From Nitrospirota bacterium (GTDB lineage: Bacteria > Nitrospirota > Thermodesulfovibrionia > Thermodesulfovibrionales > JdFR-85): 38,507 nucleotides of DNA. The stretch spans positions 1 to 38,507 of the forward strand of contig WGER01000024.1 in the NCBI GenBank assembly GCA_015492645.1, written 5' to 3'. Positions 10,285-18,621 of this stretch are shown in pieces. The notes below the pieces were generated by a model. That model did not search any database and was not told where the DNA came from. It saw nothing but the letters and a program-made list of their open reading frames with translations. The translations under genes and the position numbers were made by a program. How positions within the stretch are numbered: the first letter of the stretch is position 1; each line of letters begins with the position of its first letter.

Positions 10285-11190
10285 ATGGGAGCAAGGATCA
10301 TCGATGGTAAGGCGATTGCAGCAGAGATCAGGCAGGAGTTGAAGCAACAGGTTGAAGAGATGAGGGACAGACACGGTGTTGTGCCCGGGTTGGTTACCAT
10401 TCTTGTAGGGCAGAACCCTGCCTCCGTAAGTTATGTCACAGCAAAGCAGAAGACCGCCCATGAACTTGGCTTCTACTCTGTTCAGGAGGACCTGCCTGAG
10501 GATGTCTCTGAGGAAGAACTGCTCAGTATGGTTGACAGATACAATAATGACCCGAAGATACATGGCATCCTTGTACAGTTGCCCCTTCCGAAACACATAA
10601 ATGAAAAGAAGGTACTGAACGCAATAAATCCTGATAAAGATGTGGACTGCTTCCATCCGGTAAATATCGGTCGGCTCGTTATAGGTGGAGAAGAGGTGAG
10701 GTTTCTCCCATGTACCCCTGCAGGGATACAGGAACTGATCATCCGTTCAGGGTTTGAGACCTCCGGGGCCGAGGTGGTTGTTGTGGGTAGGTCAAATATA
10801 GTCGGCAAACCAATCGCCATCATGCTCCTACAGAAGGGCAAGGGAGCAAATGCCACTGTTACAGTGGTCCATACGGGGACAAAGGACATACCATCCCACT
10901 GCAGGAGGGCAGACATATTGATTGTAGCAGCAGGGGTACCTGAGTTTGTTAAGGGTGACTGGATAAAGCCAGGGGCCTGTGTTATAGATGTTGGTGTTAA
11001 CAGGGTGGGCGAGAAGAAGAGCGAGAAGACGGGCAGGATGGTCCCGATCCTGAAGGGTGACGTTGAGTTCGAGACAGCGAAGGAGGTCGCGGGAGCGATA
11101 ACACCTGTGCCTGGTGGTGTTGGACCAATGACCATCACAATGCTGATGCGTAACACCGTCAGAGCGGCTGAGTATACCATAAAGGGCTAA
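10285..11190 (+). CDS. folD: Bifunctional methylene-THF dehydrogenase / methenyl-THF cyclohydrolase
   Basis: Interconverts 5,10-methylene-, methenyl- and 10-formyl-THF with NADP(H); in acetogenic-type metabolism it is a methyl-branch enzyme. The 301-residue protein has the catalytic SYVTAKQK (Tyr-x-x-x-Lys), ILVQLPLPKH, PCTPAGI, the Rossmann VVGRSNIVGKPIA, and the C-terminal GGVGPMT motif. The ATG at 10285 follows GGGAGG at 10275-10280 and fits the family start; a TTG at 10273 would add four residues. The 52-base gap from folE and the cooC-folE context suggest one C1/folate operon ending here. Confidence 0.95.
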   Translation: MGARIIDGKAIAAEIRQELKQQVEEMRDRHGVVPGLVTILVGQNPASVSYVTAKQKTAHELGFYSVQEDLPEDVSEEELLSMVDRYNNDPKIHGILVQLPLPKHINEKKVLNAINPDKDVDCFHPVNIGRLVIGGEEVRFLPCTPAGIQELIIRSGFETSGAEVVVVGRSNIVGKPIAIMLLQKGKGANATVTVVHTGTKDIPSHCRRADILIVAAGVPEFVKGDWIKPGACVIDVGVNRVGEKKSEKTGRMVPILKGDVEFETAKEVAGAITPVPGGVGPMTITMLMRNTVRAAEYTIKG

Positions 11191-11433
11191 AGGGGTGTCT
11201 ACGAGGAGATGTGTGCCCTAAATTGCCGAGAGGAATAGGTGGTTTTACGGCAGAGGGTCTCCACAAAAGCAGAGATTTTGTGGGACTAAGGGACTCAGGC
11301 CCTGAAAAATCTCTGTTTTCAGGGATCCCTGCCTCAAAACAGGATTTATGCGACAATTTTTAATCAAAAGATTTGATCTCATCCACCATCTATCGGGTTA
11401 TCTTTATAAAGAAAACAGACAGGGAGTTAGACA
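11191..11433 (+). ncRNA. Structured intergenic leader with loop-complementary hairpins upstream of panB
   Basis: This 243-base gap has no gene. Hairpin 1 has arms CCACAAAA (11261-11268) and TTTTGTGG (11276-11283) around the loop GCAGAGA. Hairpin 2 has arms CCCTGAAAA (11300-11308) and TTTTCAGGG (11316-11324) around the loop ATCTCTG. The loops share six complementary bases (CAGAGA/TCTCTG). The pairing can grow to ten bases (11270-11279 with 11306-11315) if the stems open. A weaker stem TGCCG/CGGCA lies at 11224-11252. A perfect 12-base palindrome CAGGGATCCCTG (11320-11331) overlaps hairpin 2, and CTGTTTT (11313-11319) can pair with AAAACAG (11336-11342). The set looks like competing RNA structures or a kissing-loop RNA; no T-run follows, so it is not a simple terminator. 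It matches no riboswitch I recognise. Confidence 0.5.
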
Positions 11434-12234
11434 ATGGGGAAGGTGACAGTAAATGACTTCTGGAAGAAGAAGGTAGAGGGAAAGAAGATCACAATGCTAA
11501 CCGCCTATGACTATCCCTTTGCAAGGATTGTGGATGAGGCAGGGGTGGATGCTATACTGGTGGGCGATTCACTTGCGATGGTTGTCCAGGGACTTGAGAA
11601 CACCCTTCCGGTGAGTATGGATGAGATGCTTTACCATACTAAGATGGTCAGCAGGGCGGTACAGAGGGCAATGGTAATAGGTGACATGCCATTCATGTCA
11701 TACCAGGCATCTGTGGAAGATGCGGTAAGGAACGCCGGGAGGTTTTTGAAGGAGGCAGGGGCAGAGGCAGTAAAGATAGAGGGTGGTGCAGAGGTAGTGG
11801 AGAAGGTTTATGCGATGGTCCGTTCAGATATACCCGTTATGGCACATATAGGGCTTACCCCGCAGGCTATACACAGGATGGGGGGTTACAAGGTGCAGGG
11901 TAGAACAGAGGAGGCGAGAAGGAGACTCCTTGAAGATGCGAAGGCCCTTCAAGACGCAGGCGCATTCTGTATCATACTCGAGGCGATCCCCCTTGACTTA
12001 GCCAGACAGATAACAGAGAGTTTGAATATCCCTACCATCGGGATAGGTGCAGGCCCTCACTGCGATGGACAGGTGCTTGTACTGCACGATCTACTGGGGC
12101 TGTTTGAGAGGTTTGTACCCAAGTTTGTCAAGAGATATGCAGACCTGAAACAGGATGCCATAAGGGCGATAGGTGAGTTCAAGAGGGAAGTGGAAGAGGG
12201 GGTATTTCCTTCAGAGGAACACAGTTTCAGGTGA
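11434..12234 (+). CDS. panB: 3-methyl-2-oxobutanoate hydroxymethyltransferase
   Basis: Transfers a hydroxymethyl group from 5,10-methylene-THF to ketoisovalerate, making ketopantoate for pantothenate and CoA synthesis. The 266-residue protein begins with [22 protein letters not shown] and shows [11 protein letters not shown] (metal-binding Asp), [16 protein letters not shown], the [20 protein letters not shown] stretch and [14 protein letters not shown], all typical. AGGGAG (11421-11426) lies 7 bases before the ATG. The gene uses methylene-THF made by folD upstream but is separated from it by the structured leader. panC and panD are not in the window. Confidence 0.96.
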   Translation: MGKVTVNDFWKKKVEGKKITMLTAYDYPFARIVDEAGVDAILVGDSLAMVVQGLENTLPVSMDEMLYHTKMVSRAVQRAMVIGDMPFMSYQASVEDAVRNAGRFLKEAGAEAVKIEGGAEVVEKVYAMVRSDIPVMAHIGLTPQAIHRMGGYKVQGRTEEARRRLLEDAKALQDAGAFCIILEAIPLDLARQITESLNIPTIGIGAGPHCDGQVLVLHDLLGLFERFVPKFVKRYADLKQDAIRAIGEFKREVEEGVFPSEEHSFR

Positions 12235-12395
12235 TGGTGAGGGGTAACATCTGTTATCAATGTGGCAGAGAACTGGACCAGTGGTATGTGGAGGAGGGTG
12301 ATCTCACCATAAGTGCTGAGAGGATAGTCTGTCCATACTGTGGATGGGTCCTTGAAGGGGCTGTAGACCTCCATGACACCGAGGAAGAGGGATGA
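12234..12395 (+). CDS. Small zinc-ribbon protein (53 aa)
   Basis: A short gene squeezed between panB and queH. It starts with an ATG in a TGATG overlap with the panB stop and ends with TGA inside an ATGA overlap with queH. The product has two CxxC knuckles, CYQC (residues 7-10) and CPYC (33-36), separated by 22 residues, followed by an acidic tail DLHDTEEEG. This spacing fits a rubredoxin- or zinc-ribbon-like fold that binds one zinc or iron. The exact abutment on both sides argues that it is translated. Its function is unknown; it could help QueH, which needs metal and Fe-S, or be a general nucleic-acid-binding ribbon. Confidence 0.75.
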   Translation: MVRGNICYQCGRELDQWYVEEGDLTISAERIVCPYCGWVLEGAVDLHDTEEEG

Positions 12396-12925
12396 AGGTC
12401 CTGCTCCATATATGCTGTGCCAATTGTGCCCTTTACCCATTGCAGGCACTGAAGAAAAAGGGCGCTGAGGTGAGGGGTCTGTGGTTTAACCCCAATATCC
12501 ATCCTTACACAGAGTACCAGTTGAGGCTTCAGACACTGAGACAGTTACAGGAACTGTGGGAACTTGATATAGTATACAGAGACCTCTATGGGCTCGAGGA
12601 GTTTGTGAGGGCTGTGGTATATGATGAAAAGAACAGATGTGAGTTCTGTTATTCATGGAGACTTAGAGAGGCCGCCAGGGTAGCAAAAGAGCAGGGCCTC
12701 GATGCCTTTACTACAACGCTCCTTGTAAGCCCCTACCAGAAGTTTGATAATATAATAGATATAGGCAGGCAGATACAGCATGACGTCGGGGTGGAGTTCT
12801 TAGAGGAAGACTTCCGGATTGGATGGAAAGAAGGGATGAGGATCTCAAGGGAACTCGGACTTTACAGGCAGAAGTATTGTGGATGTATCTATTCTGAGAG
12901 GGACAGATATCTGAAGAAGAAGTGA
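12392..12925 (+). CDS. queH: Epoxyqueuosine reductase QueH
   Basis: Reduces epoxyqueuosine to queuosine in tRNA; QueH (formerly DUF208) replaces QueG in many anaerobes. The 177-residue protein has the N-terminal LLHICCANC motif with vicinal cysteines (residues 8-12 region), FNPNIHPYTEY, the CEFCYSWR motif (about 92-99) and a C-terminal YCGCIYSERDR. These cysteines bind the iron-sulfur and iron centres of the family. It starts by ATGA overlap with the zinc-ribbon gene. Together with tgt and queA in this window it indicates queuosine synthesis. Confidence 0.92.
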   Translation: MKVLLHICCANCALYPLQALKKKGAEVRGLWFNPNIHPYTEYQLRLQTLRQLQELWELDIVYRDLYGLEEFVRAVVYDEKNRCEFCYSWRLREAARVAKEQGLDAFTTTLLVSPYQKFDNIIDIGRQIQHDVGVEFLEEDFRIGWKEGMRISRELGLYRQKYCGCIYSERDRYLKKK

Positions 12926-12926
12926 A

Positions 12927-13151
12927 ATGGAACCACTGAGCCATCTGGGACGGTTTCTGATACTGATAGGGCTGATGATCGTGCTCCTCGGTCTTTTACT
13001 CACCTTTGCCGGTAAGGTCCCTTATATTGGCAGGTTGCCCGGCGATATCATTATCCAGAGAAAAAACTTCACCTTTTACTTCCCTCTTGCAACGAGTATA
13101 CTTCTGAGTCTACTGCTCACCCTCCTTCTATGGATCCTGTCTAAGAGATGA
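12927..13151 (+). CDS. DUF2905 family small membrane protein
   Basis: A 74-residue protein with two membrane helices (about 7-27 and 50-70) and, between them, the family-defining KVPYIGRLPGDIIIQRKNFTFYFP loop. DUF2905 proteins are widespread and uncharacterised. The ATG follows the queH stop by one base, and the gene overlaps the SpoIID gene by 4 bases. Its place among envelope genes fits a membrane role, but nothing more can be said from sequence. Confidence 0.85.
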   Translation: MEPLSHLGRFLILIGLMIVLLGLLLTFAGKVPYIGRLPGDIIIQRKNFTFYFPLATSILLSLLLTLLLWILSKR

Positions 13152-14134
13152 GGAGATATCTAACTCTGATAGTTATACTCTTCTCTCTCTGCCCTGGACC
13201 GATTTATGGGGGACAAACACCATCTAAGATAAGGGTTCTCATACTGGACGAGAGGTTCCCCCTGGAGCCCTCTGAGGGTGAGATGATAAAGAGGATAGGC
13301 AGAATGCAGGGACAACTCCTGCTGGGTGGCATATCCTACAGGGGGCAGATAGAGGTCTACAGGGGGGAAAGGGGTTTGTACATAATAAATGAACTGCCCT
13401 TAGAGGATTATGTAGCAAGTGTGGTCGCCTCTGAGGTGGCTGACTCATGGTCTATAGAGGCACTGAAGGCACAGGCAGTGGTGGTGAGAACCTATGCCGT
13501 AAGACATATCCAGAAGGCGGCGGATGCCCTCTATCACCTCACCTCATCCACCCTCCATCAGATATACCTGGGAGACAGCCAGATGCCCTCTGTGGCAGAG
13601 GCAGTGGGGCAGACAAAAGGAGAGATACTCACCTACGAGGGTGAACCTATAGAGGCCCTTTATCATTCCACCTGTGGTGGCAGGACCGAGAACTCAGGTG
13701 AGGTCTTTTCCTTTAGTTATCCCTATCTGAAGTCCGTGCCCAATAACTGTTCCATTTCTCCCTACTGGAGGTGGAAGAGGGTTCTGTCGAGGCATCTCGT
13801 TGAGGACCTTTTGAGAGTTGAAGGGATCGGCCAGATCAAGGTTCTCACAAGGACATCCACTGGCAGGGCCGCGCAGATGCTGATAGTAACGGAGAGTGGA
13901 GATATAAGGATGCCGGCAAGGGATCTGAGGAGGCTCTTAGGGTGGAAGAGGCTGCCGAGTACATGGTTTGATGTGGAACAGAAGGGCAAGAAATTTATCT
14001 TTAAAGGCAGAGGATATGGCCACGGTGTAGGGCTATGCCAATGGGGTGCACAGCAGATGGCCCTTGAAGGTAAGACCTACAGTCAGATCCTCCAGTACTA
14101 CTATCCTGGAACAACGATAGAAAAACTCCAATGA
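13148..14134 (+). CDS. SpoIID/LytB-domain protein, putative lytic transglycosylase
   Basis: An exported 328-residue protein; the signal peptide covers about residues 1-21, with likely cleavage near IYGGQ. The SpoIID domain shows LPLEDYVASVVASEVADSW with the catalytic-type glutamate, LKAQAVVVRTYA, YHSTCGGRTE and the closing GRGYGHGVGLCQWGAQQMA. SpoIID enzymes cleave denuded glycan strands of peptidoglycan. In non-sporulating bacteria such proteins act in envelope growth or division, which agrees with the SPOR-domain gene two genes downstream. It overlaps queA by 4 bases. Confidence 0.88.
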   Translation: MRRYLTLIVILFSLCPGPIYGGQTPSKIRVLILDERFPLEPSEGEMIKRIGRMQGQLLLGGISYRGQIEVYRGERGLYIINELPLEDYVASVVASEVADSWSIEALKAQAVVVRTYAVRHIQKAADALYHLTSSTLHQIYLGDSQMPSVAEAVGQTKGEILTYEGEPIEALYHSTCGGRTENSGEVFSFSYPYLKSVPNNCSISPYWRWKRVLSRHLVEDLLRVEGIGQIKVLTRTSTGRAAQMLIVTESGDIRMPARDLRRLLGWKRLPSTWFDVEQKGKKFIFKGRGYGHGVGLCQWGAQQMALEGKTYSQILQYYYPGTTIEKLQ

Positions 14135-15138
14135 GGATAGAGGACTTTGACTTTACACTGCCAAATGAACTGATAGCCCTGAGGCCATCAGAACAGAGGG
14201 ACCAGAGCAGGCTGATGGTACTCTTCAGGGATAGGGAGATTCACCACCGTCTCTTCAGGGACCTACCTGAATACCTGAGAGAAGGGGACCTACTTGTATT
14301 GAATAACACAAAGGTGATACCCGCGAGAGTTGTGGGCAGGAAGCCTACAGGGGGAAAACTGGATATCCTGATTGTAAAGGAGACAGGACCTCAGGAGTTT
14401 GAGATCCTGTCAAGGGGTGGATACTCAGGCAGGGTATACTTTGAGGATGGTCTGGAGGCCGAGGTTCATGAAGGTAGAAAGGCGGTCTTTAATACCACCA
14501 ACCTCTGGGAGTATCTACAGAGACACGGACTCATGCCACTTCCTCCATACATAAAAAGAGAGCCCTGCCCCGAAGACAGACAATGGTATCAGACAGTGTA
14601 TGCTGACAGGGAGGGTTCAATCGCTGCCCCTACTGCAGGACTTCACTTTACACAGGCCCTGCTGGAAAAACTCAGGCAGAAAGGGGTGTTGATCAGGTTT
14701 CTGACACTTCATGTAGGTGTAGGGACCTTTATGCCTGTCAAGTGCAGTGATGTCAGGGACCACAGGATGGCCGAGGAGTATTTTGAGGTCCCCCAGGAGT
14801 TGTTGGGATTGATCTCACAGACAAAGTCATCAGGCAGGAGGGTCGTAGCAGTGGGTACCACTGTTACAAGGGCACTTGAGGCGGTATACACGGGCCTATA
14901 CAGACAGATCAGATCCGTAAATGGTGCCATAAGGGGGTATACTGACCTCTTTATCTATCCAGGGTACAGATTCAAGGCTATAGATGCCCTTATCACAAAC
15001 TTCCATCTGCCGAGGTCAACCCCTCTGCTTATGGTCTCTGCCTTAGTGGGACGTCAGAGACTACTGAATGCCTATAGGGAGGCTATAAGGAAGGGTTATA
15101 GATTTTTCTCTTATGGGGATGGTATGCTTGTATTATGA
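14131..15138 (+). CDS. queA: S-adenosylmethionine:tRNA ribosyltransferase-isomerase
   Basis: Adds the epoxycyclopentanediol group from S-adenosylmethionine to preQ1-tRNA, forming epoxyqueuosine, the substrate of QueH. The 335-residue protein starts EDFDFTLPNELIALRPSEQRDQSR and shows LLVLNNTKVIPARV, TGGKLDILI, APTAGLHFT, LTLHVGVGTFMPV and the C-terminal ITNFHLPRSTPLLMVSAL, all classic QueA. It overlaps the genes on both sides by 4 bases. Reaction order in the pathway is tgt, queA, queH, and all three are present in this window. Confidence 0.96.
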   Translation: MRIEDFDFTLPNELIALRPSEQRDQSRLMVLFRDREIHHRLFRDLPEYLREGDLLVLNNTKVIPARVVGRKPTGGKLDILIVKETGPQEFEILSRGGYSGRVYFEDGLEAEVHEGRKAVFNTTNLWEYLQRHGLMPLPPYIKREPCPEDRQWYQTVYADREGSIAAPTAGLHFTQALLEKLRQKGVLIRFLTLHVGVGTFMPVKCSDVRDHRMAEEYFEVPQELLGLISQTKSSGRRVVAVGTTVTRALEAVYTGLYRQIRSVNGAIRGYTDLFIYPGYRFKAIDALITNFHLPRSTPLLMVSALVGRQRLLNAYREAIRKGYRFFSYGDGMLVL

Positions 15139-15740
15139 AACCGAAGGTGAGATTTTACGATAAGATACCACTTGACTTTCTTTCAGACAAGGCCCTGCTG
15201 ATAGGGATAGTGGTTATTGCGGTGAGTTTCAGTTTCACAGTGGGGTACCTTGTTGGTAAGTCCCAGTCCAGGGTGGTTGTTAAGCAGGTCTCTGAGAAGT
15301 TGAAGGCGGTTCAGGACAGAGCAGGGTTGCCTGAAGAGGTAAAGGAACCTTCGACAGGTAGTGTTTCATCTGAGCCGGAACCTGAAGGGCAGAGGTTAGA
15401 GACAGAAGAGACCGTTCATCTACCCCCGGAGGTGCAGCAGGAGGCGAAAGGGGTCAAGGAGGAGGCCGAAAAGGTTGAATTGGAGAGTGAGTCTCCTGCT
15501 CATGAGAGGTACTATACCATTCAGGTAGGTGCCTTCAGGGTACGCTCTGAGGCCGAGAGACTTGAGGCATCTCTCAGACAGAAGGGGTATCCTGTGAGGG
15601 TTGAGCAGTCGGAAAAGAAAAAGATATACAGGGTGAGGGTGGGAGTCTTTAAGGATAAATCGTCTGCCCAGCAGATGGCGATAAAGATCACAAGAAATGA
15701 GGGATTAAAGACCATAGTAATCAGAGAGGACGGCAAGTGA
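15135..15740 (+). CDS. SPOR-domain membrane protein
   Basis: A 201-residue protein with one membrane anchor (about 18-38), a variable acidic, proline- and glutamate-rich linker (about 55-125) and a C-terminal SPOR domain (about 128-200) beginning YYTIQVGAFRVRSEAERLEASL and containing YRVRVGVFKDKSSAQQMA. SPOR domains bind denuded glycan strands, typically at the septum, so this is probably a division or cell-wall protein. Its nearness to the SpoIID gene, which would act on the same denuded strands, supports that. Four-base overlaps on both sides. Confidence 0.85.
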   Translation: MKPKVRFYDKIPLDFLSDKALLIGIVVIAVSFSFTVGYLVGKSQSRVVVKQVSEKLKAVQDRAGLPEEVKEPSTGSVSSEPEPEGQRLETEETVHLPPEVQQEAKGVKEEAEKVELESESPAHERYYTIQVGAFRVRSEAERLEASLRQKGYPVRVEQSEKKKIYRVRVGVFKDKSSAQQMAIKITRNEGLKTIVIREDGK

Positions 15741-16750
15741 CAGACGCAACAGCCACACAGAGAGACATAATGATAGAGATAAAGATCCGGGACCCCAGGG
15801 ACTCTGAGATATTCTTCTCAGGTCTCCACAGGAATATACAGTTGATAGAGGAGTACCTTGGGGTAACAATAGGTGTAAGGGGGGACAGGATCTTTATAAA
15901 GGGGCCCGAGAAGGAGGCCCGACAGGCAGAGAGACTGATTGAGGAGATACAGGATATAGCCTTACAGGGGTTTAGCCTGAAACCCGAAGACATAGTCTTT
16001 GCCCTCACAGCGATCCAGAGGGGAGAGGAGACATCCATCAGGGACCTCTTCCTGAATCATGTGCCTGTGTCTTCCAAGAAGAGGTTTATCATACCGAAGA
16101 CAGAGACCCAGAGGCAGTATATTGAGGCGATCCGACAGTATGACATAGTCTTCGGGATAGGACCTGCTGGCACTGGTAAGACCTATCTCGCCATGGCGAT
16201 GGCTATCAATGCCCTGATGAAAAAGGAGGTAAGCAGAATCATCCTCGCCAGGCCCGCTGTTGAGGCGGGTGAGAAACTGGGATACCTGCCTGGCGATATC
16301 TATGAAAAGGTCCATCCCTATCTGAGGCCCCTTTACGATGCCCTTTATGAGATGATGGATTTTGAGAAGGCCTCCAGATTGATTGAGAGGGGGATAATAG
16401 AGATCGCCCCTCTTGCATACATGAGGGGAAGGACCCTCAATGACGCATTCATAATACTGGACGAGGCCCAGAATACCACCTCTGAACAGATGAAGATGTA
16501 CCTTACCCGTCTCGGATTCAATTCAAAGACAGTTATTACAGGTGATATAACCCAGATTGACCTCCCTCCTGGAAGGGTCTCTGGCCTTATTGAGGCAGAG
16601 AGGATCCTGAAGGGTATAGAGGGTATAAAGTTCATCTATTTTACGAAAAAGGATGTGGTGAGGCACAAACTGGTGCAGGAGATTATCAGGGCCTATGAGA
16701 TTGCCGAAAAACGGAAGGAAGAGGTTACAGAAGGACAGAGACAGCAATAA
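15737..16750 (+). CDS. PhoH family ATPase
   Basis: A 337-residue PhoH-like protein: an N-terminal KH-like RNA-binding segment (about 30-85, with the VTIGVRGDRIFIKGP strand) and a PhoH ATPase domain with Walker A GPAGTGKTYLA (about 142-152), LARPAVEAGEKLGYLPGD, Walker B FIILDEAQNTT and TGDITQIDLP. It is thought to act in RNA metabolism and usually neighbours the HD-membrane protein and ybeY, exactly as here. The start is a GTG overlapping the SPOR gene stop. Confidence 0.92.
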   Translation: MTDATATQRDIMIEIKIRDPRDSEIFFSGLHRNIQLIEEYLGVTIGVRGDRIFIKGPEKEARQAERLIEEIQDIALQGFSLKPEDIVFALTAIQRGEETSIRDLFLNHVPVSSKKRFIIPKTETQRQYIEAIRQYDIVFGIGPAGTGKTYLAMAMAINALMKKEVSRIILARPAVEAGEKLGYLPGDIYEKVHPYLRPLYDALYEMMDFEKASRLIERGIIEIAPLAYMRGRTLNDAFIILDEAQNTTSEQMKMYLTRLGFNSKTVITGDITQIDLPPGRVSGLIEAERILKGIEGIKFIYFTKKDVVRHKLVQEIIRAYEIAEKRKEEVTEGQRQQ

Positions 16751-18275
16751 CGGTAGGGCCTTCCAGATCCAGAGATACATAAAAGGGCTGCCCCATTTTT
16801 TCATCTGTCTCCTTACCGCGGTGTTGGTCCTGAACAGATTCACTCCTGTCAGTTTTCTGGGTAGCCTTTTACTGACAGGTGCCCTCTTTCTGATCTTCTA
16901 TAAAGACATCAGGAGATACAAGCCTGACTATCTAAAGAAGTACAGGATGACACTGCTTGTTTCTCTGCTTGTCCCCTTCACGCTGGTTCTGGCAAGGGGG
17001 TTCTACTCCCTCTTTGTGAACCTTACAGAAGGGCTGGGGGCTCAGGCAACTGAACCTGTAATATATGGACTGCCGATCGCGATAGGAGCGGTGATAATCA
17101 CACTCGTGTTTGACTTCCATACTGCCATCATCTTTAACTTTACCATCAGTCTACTTACAGGGGTCTGGACACTGGAGCCCCTCTATCCTCTGTATTCGTT
17201 TCTTGGATGTCTGGTGGGGTCCTTTTCGGTTGTCAAGTGCAAGAAGAGGACTGACCTGCTGAAGGCCGGGCTTTACATCAGTATCACAAACATCTCTGTG
17301 CTCACAGCGATACTGTTGCTGAAAGGGATCACCTCTGCTGAGTATATAAAGAACGCCTATATCTATGCCACCATATCGGGTATCCTGGTCTCCGCACTCG
17401 TATCAATAGTGCTCCCGGTGATCGAGAACATATTCAAGGTTGCCACTGATATCACACTCCTTGAACTGCTGGACCTGAACCACCCTCTAATGAAGAACCT
17501 CATGATTGCCGCTCCCGGCACCTACCATCACAGCATAATCGTGGGTAATCTGGTGGAGTCAGTGGCGGAGGATATCGGAGTGAACCCTCTGCTTGCAAGG
17601 GTGAGTGCCTATTATCATGACATCGGAAAGATAAAGATGCCCGAGTACTTTATAGAGAATCTGACGAGCACTGTCAGCAAACACGACAAATTGACACCTC
17701 ATATGAGCAGTATGATCCTTGCCTCACATGTGAAGGAGGGTGTGGAGATAGCGAAGGAGTTCAATCTCCCTGAGCCTGTTATTGAGGTGATTCAACAGCA
17801 TCACGGCACTGCACTGATGACATACTTTTATCAGAAGGCAAAGGATCTTCAGGGACAGGAGCCCCATGAGGAAGACTACAGGTATCAGGGGCCCAAGCCC
17901 CGTTCAAGGGTAGCGGCCCTGGTGATGCTCGCAGATGCGGTTGAGGCAGCATCAAGGGTCCTGAAGGATCCTACCCCGGCAAGGATAGAGTCCCTGGTGG
18001 ACAGGATTGTGAACCATATCTTTATTGATGGACAGTTGGAAGACTGTGAACTTACCCTTAAAGACATCTCCCTTATAAAGAAGAGGTTCACCTATATCCT
18101 GACGGGTATACATCACAGGAGGATCGATTATCCCGGATTTGAATTTGAGGGGAAACCCAGGAGAAGAGATGAGAGTGACCGTAAGAAACCTACAGAGAAA
18201 GATAGGATTAGACACCAGAGACCTGAAGAGGCGGCTTCAAGGACTTGGAAGGGTTTTAGGCCTTACAGGGGCTGA
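16695..18275 (+). CDS. Multi-pass membrane HD-domain phosphohydrolase (7TMR-HD/PgpH type)
   Basis: A 526-residue protein with a block of six to eight membrane helices (about 30-250) and a cytoplasmic HD domain with AAPGTYHHSIIVGNLVE, YYHDIGKIKMPEYF (HD near 307) and IQQHHGTALMTYFY. The related PgpH hydrolyses c-di-AMP. This one lacks the long extracytoplasmic N-terminal domain of the Listeria protein, so the nucleotide specificity is uncertain. The start overlaps phoH by 56 bases, with ATG 16695 the best available. The last ~36 residues are highly charged and lie in the region shared with ybeY, which looks like a run-on C-terminus. Confidence 0.82.
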   Translation: MRLPKNGRKRLQKDRDSNNGRAFQIQRYIKGLPHFFICLLTAVLVLNRFTPVSFLGSLLLTGALFLIFYKDIRRYKPDYLKKYRMTLLVSLLVPFTLVLARGFYSLFVNLTEGLGAQATEPVIYGLPIAIGAVIITLVFDFHTAIIFNFTISLLTGVWTLEPLYPLYSFLGCLVGSFSVVKCKKRTDLLKAGLYISITNISVLTAILLLKGITSAEYIKNAYIYATISGILVSALVSIVLPVIENIFKVATDITLLELLDLNHPLMKNLMIAAPGTYHHSIIVGNLVESVAEDIGVNPLLARVSAYYHDIGKIKMPEYFIENLTSTVSKHDKLTPHMSSMILASHVKEGVEIAKEFNLPEPVIEVIQQHHGTALMTYFYQKAKDLQGQEPHEEDYRYQGPKPRSRVAALVMLADAVEAASRVLKDPTPARIESLVDRIVNHIFIDGQLEDCELTLKDISLIKKRFTYILTGIHHRRIDYPGFEFEGKPRRRDESDRKKPTEKDRIRHQRPEEAASRTWKGFRPYRG

Positions 18276-18621
18276 ACTGAGTGTAGTATTAGTAGGTGAT
18301 AGAAAGATCAGGCAGTTGAACAGGGTATACCGTTCTGTAGATAAGACAACGGATGTCCTCTCCTTTCCGCAGTACACCTCCTTAAAAGAGATAAAGAGGC
18401 AGAAGGGGGAGGTGCTGCTGGGCGATGTGGTGATTAATCTCCATCTTGCCTCCACAAGGGCTGCAGAGGAGGGCAGATCCCTTGAGGAAGAGACCTACCG
18501 TCTTGTGGTCCATGGACTCCTGCATCTTCTTGGATATGACCATGAGAGGGATAGAAGACAGGAGGCATTAATGAGGAAAAAGGAGGAGGAGTTACTCCGT
18601 GCCCTTAAGGAGATGGATTAA
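18169..18621 (+). CDS. ybeY: Endoribonuclease YbeY
   Basis: Zinc metallo-endoribonuclease acting in 16S rRNA 3'-end maturation and ribosome quality control. The 150-residue protein shows YRSVDKTTDVLSFP and the diagnostic zinc motif HGLLHLLGYDHERD (about 114-127). I chose the ATG at 18169, which has AGGAGAAG just upstream and fits the family start MRVTVRN; a TTG at 18139 would add 10 residues without support. Its first 107 bases overlap the end of the HD-hydrolase gene in another frame, an unusually long overlap. The phoH-HD-ybeY order is conserved in many bacteria. Confidence 0.95.
   Translation: MRVTVRNLQRKIGLDTRDLKRRLQGLGRVLGLTGAELSVVLVGDRKIRQLNRVYRSVDKTTDVLSFPQYTSLKEIKRQKGEVLLGDVVINLHLASTRAAEEGRSLEEETYRLVVHGLLHLLGYDHERDRRQEALMRKKEEELLRALKEMD

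Noticed and set aside
11300-11331. Rho-independent terminator of folD
   Set aside because: The stem is strong but no T-run follows, and the loop complementarity with the hairpin before it needs another explanation.
12057-12502. Minus-strand frames over the panB-queH junction
   Set aside because: They are opposite-strand shadows of panB, the zinc-ribbon gene and queH, with no ribosome sites or family features.
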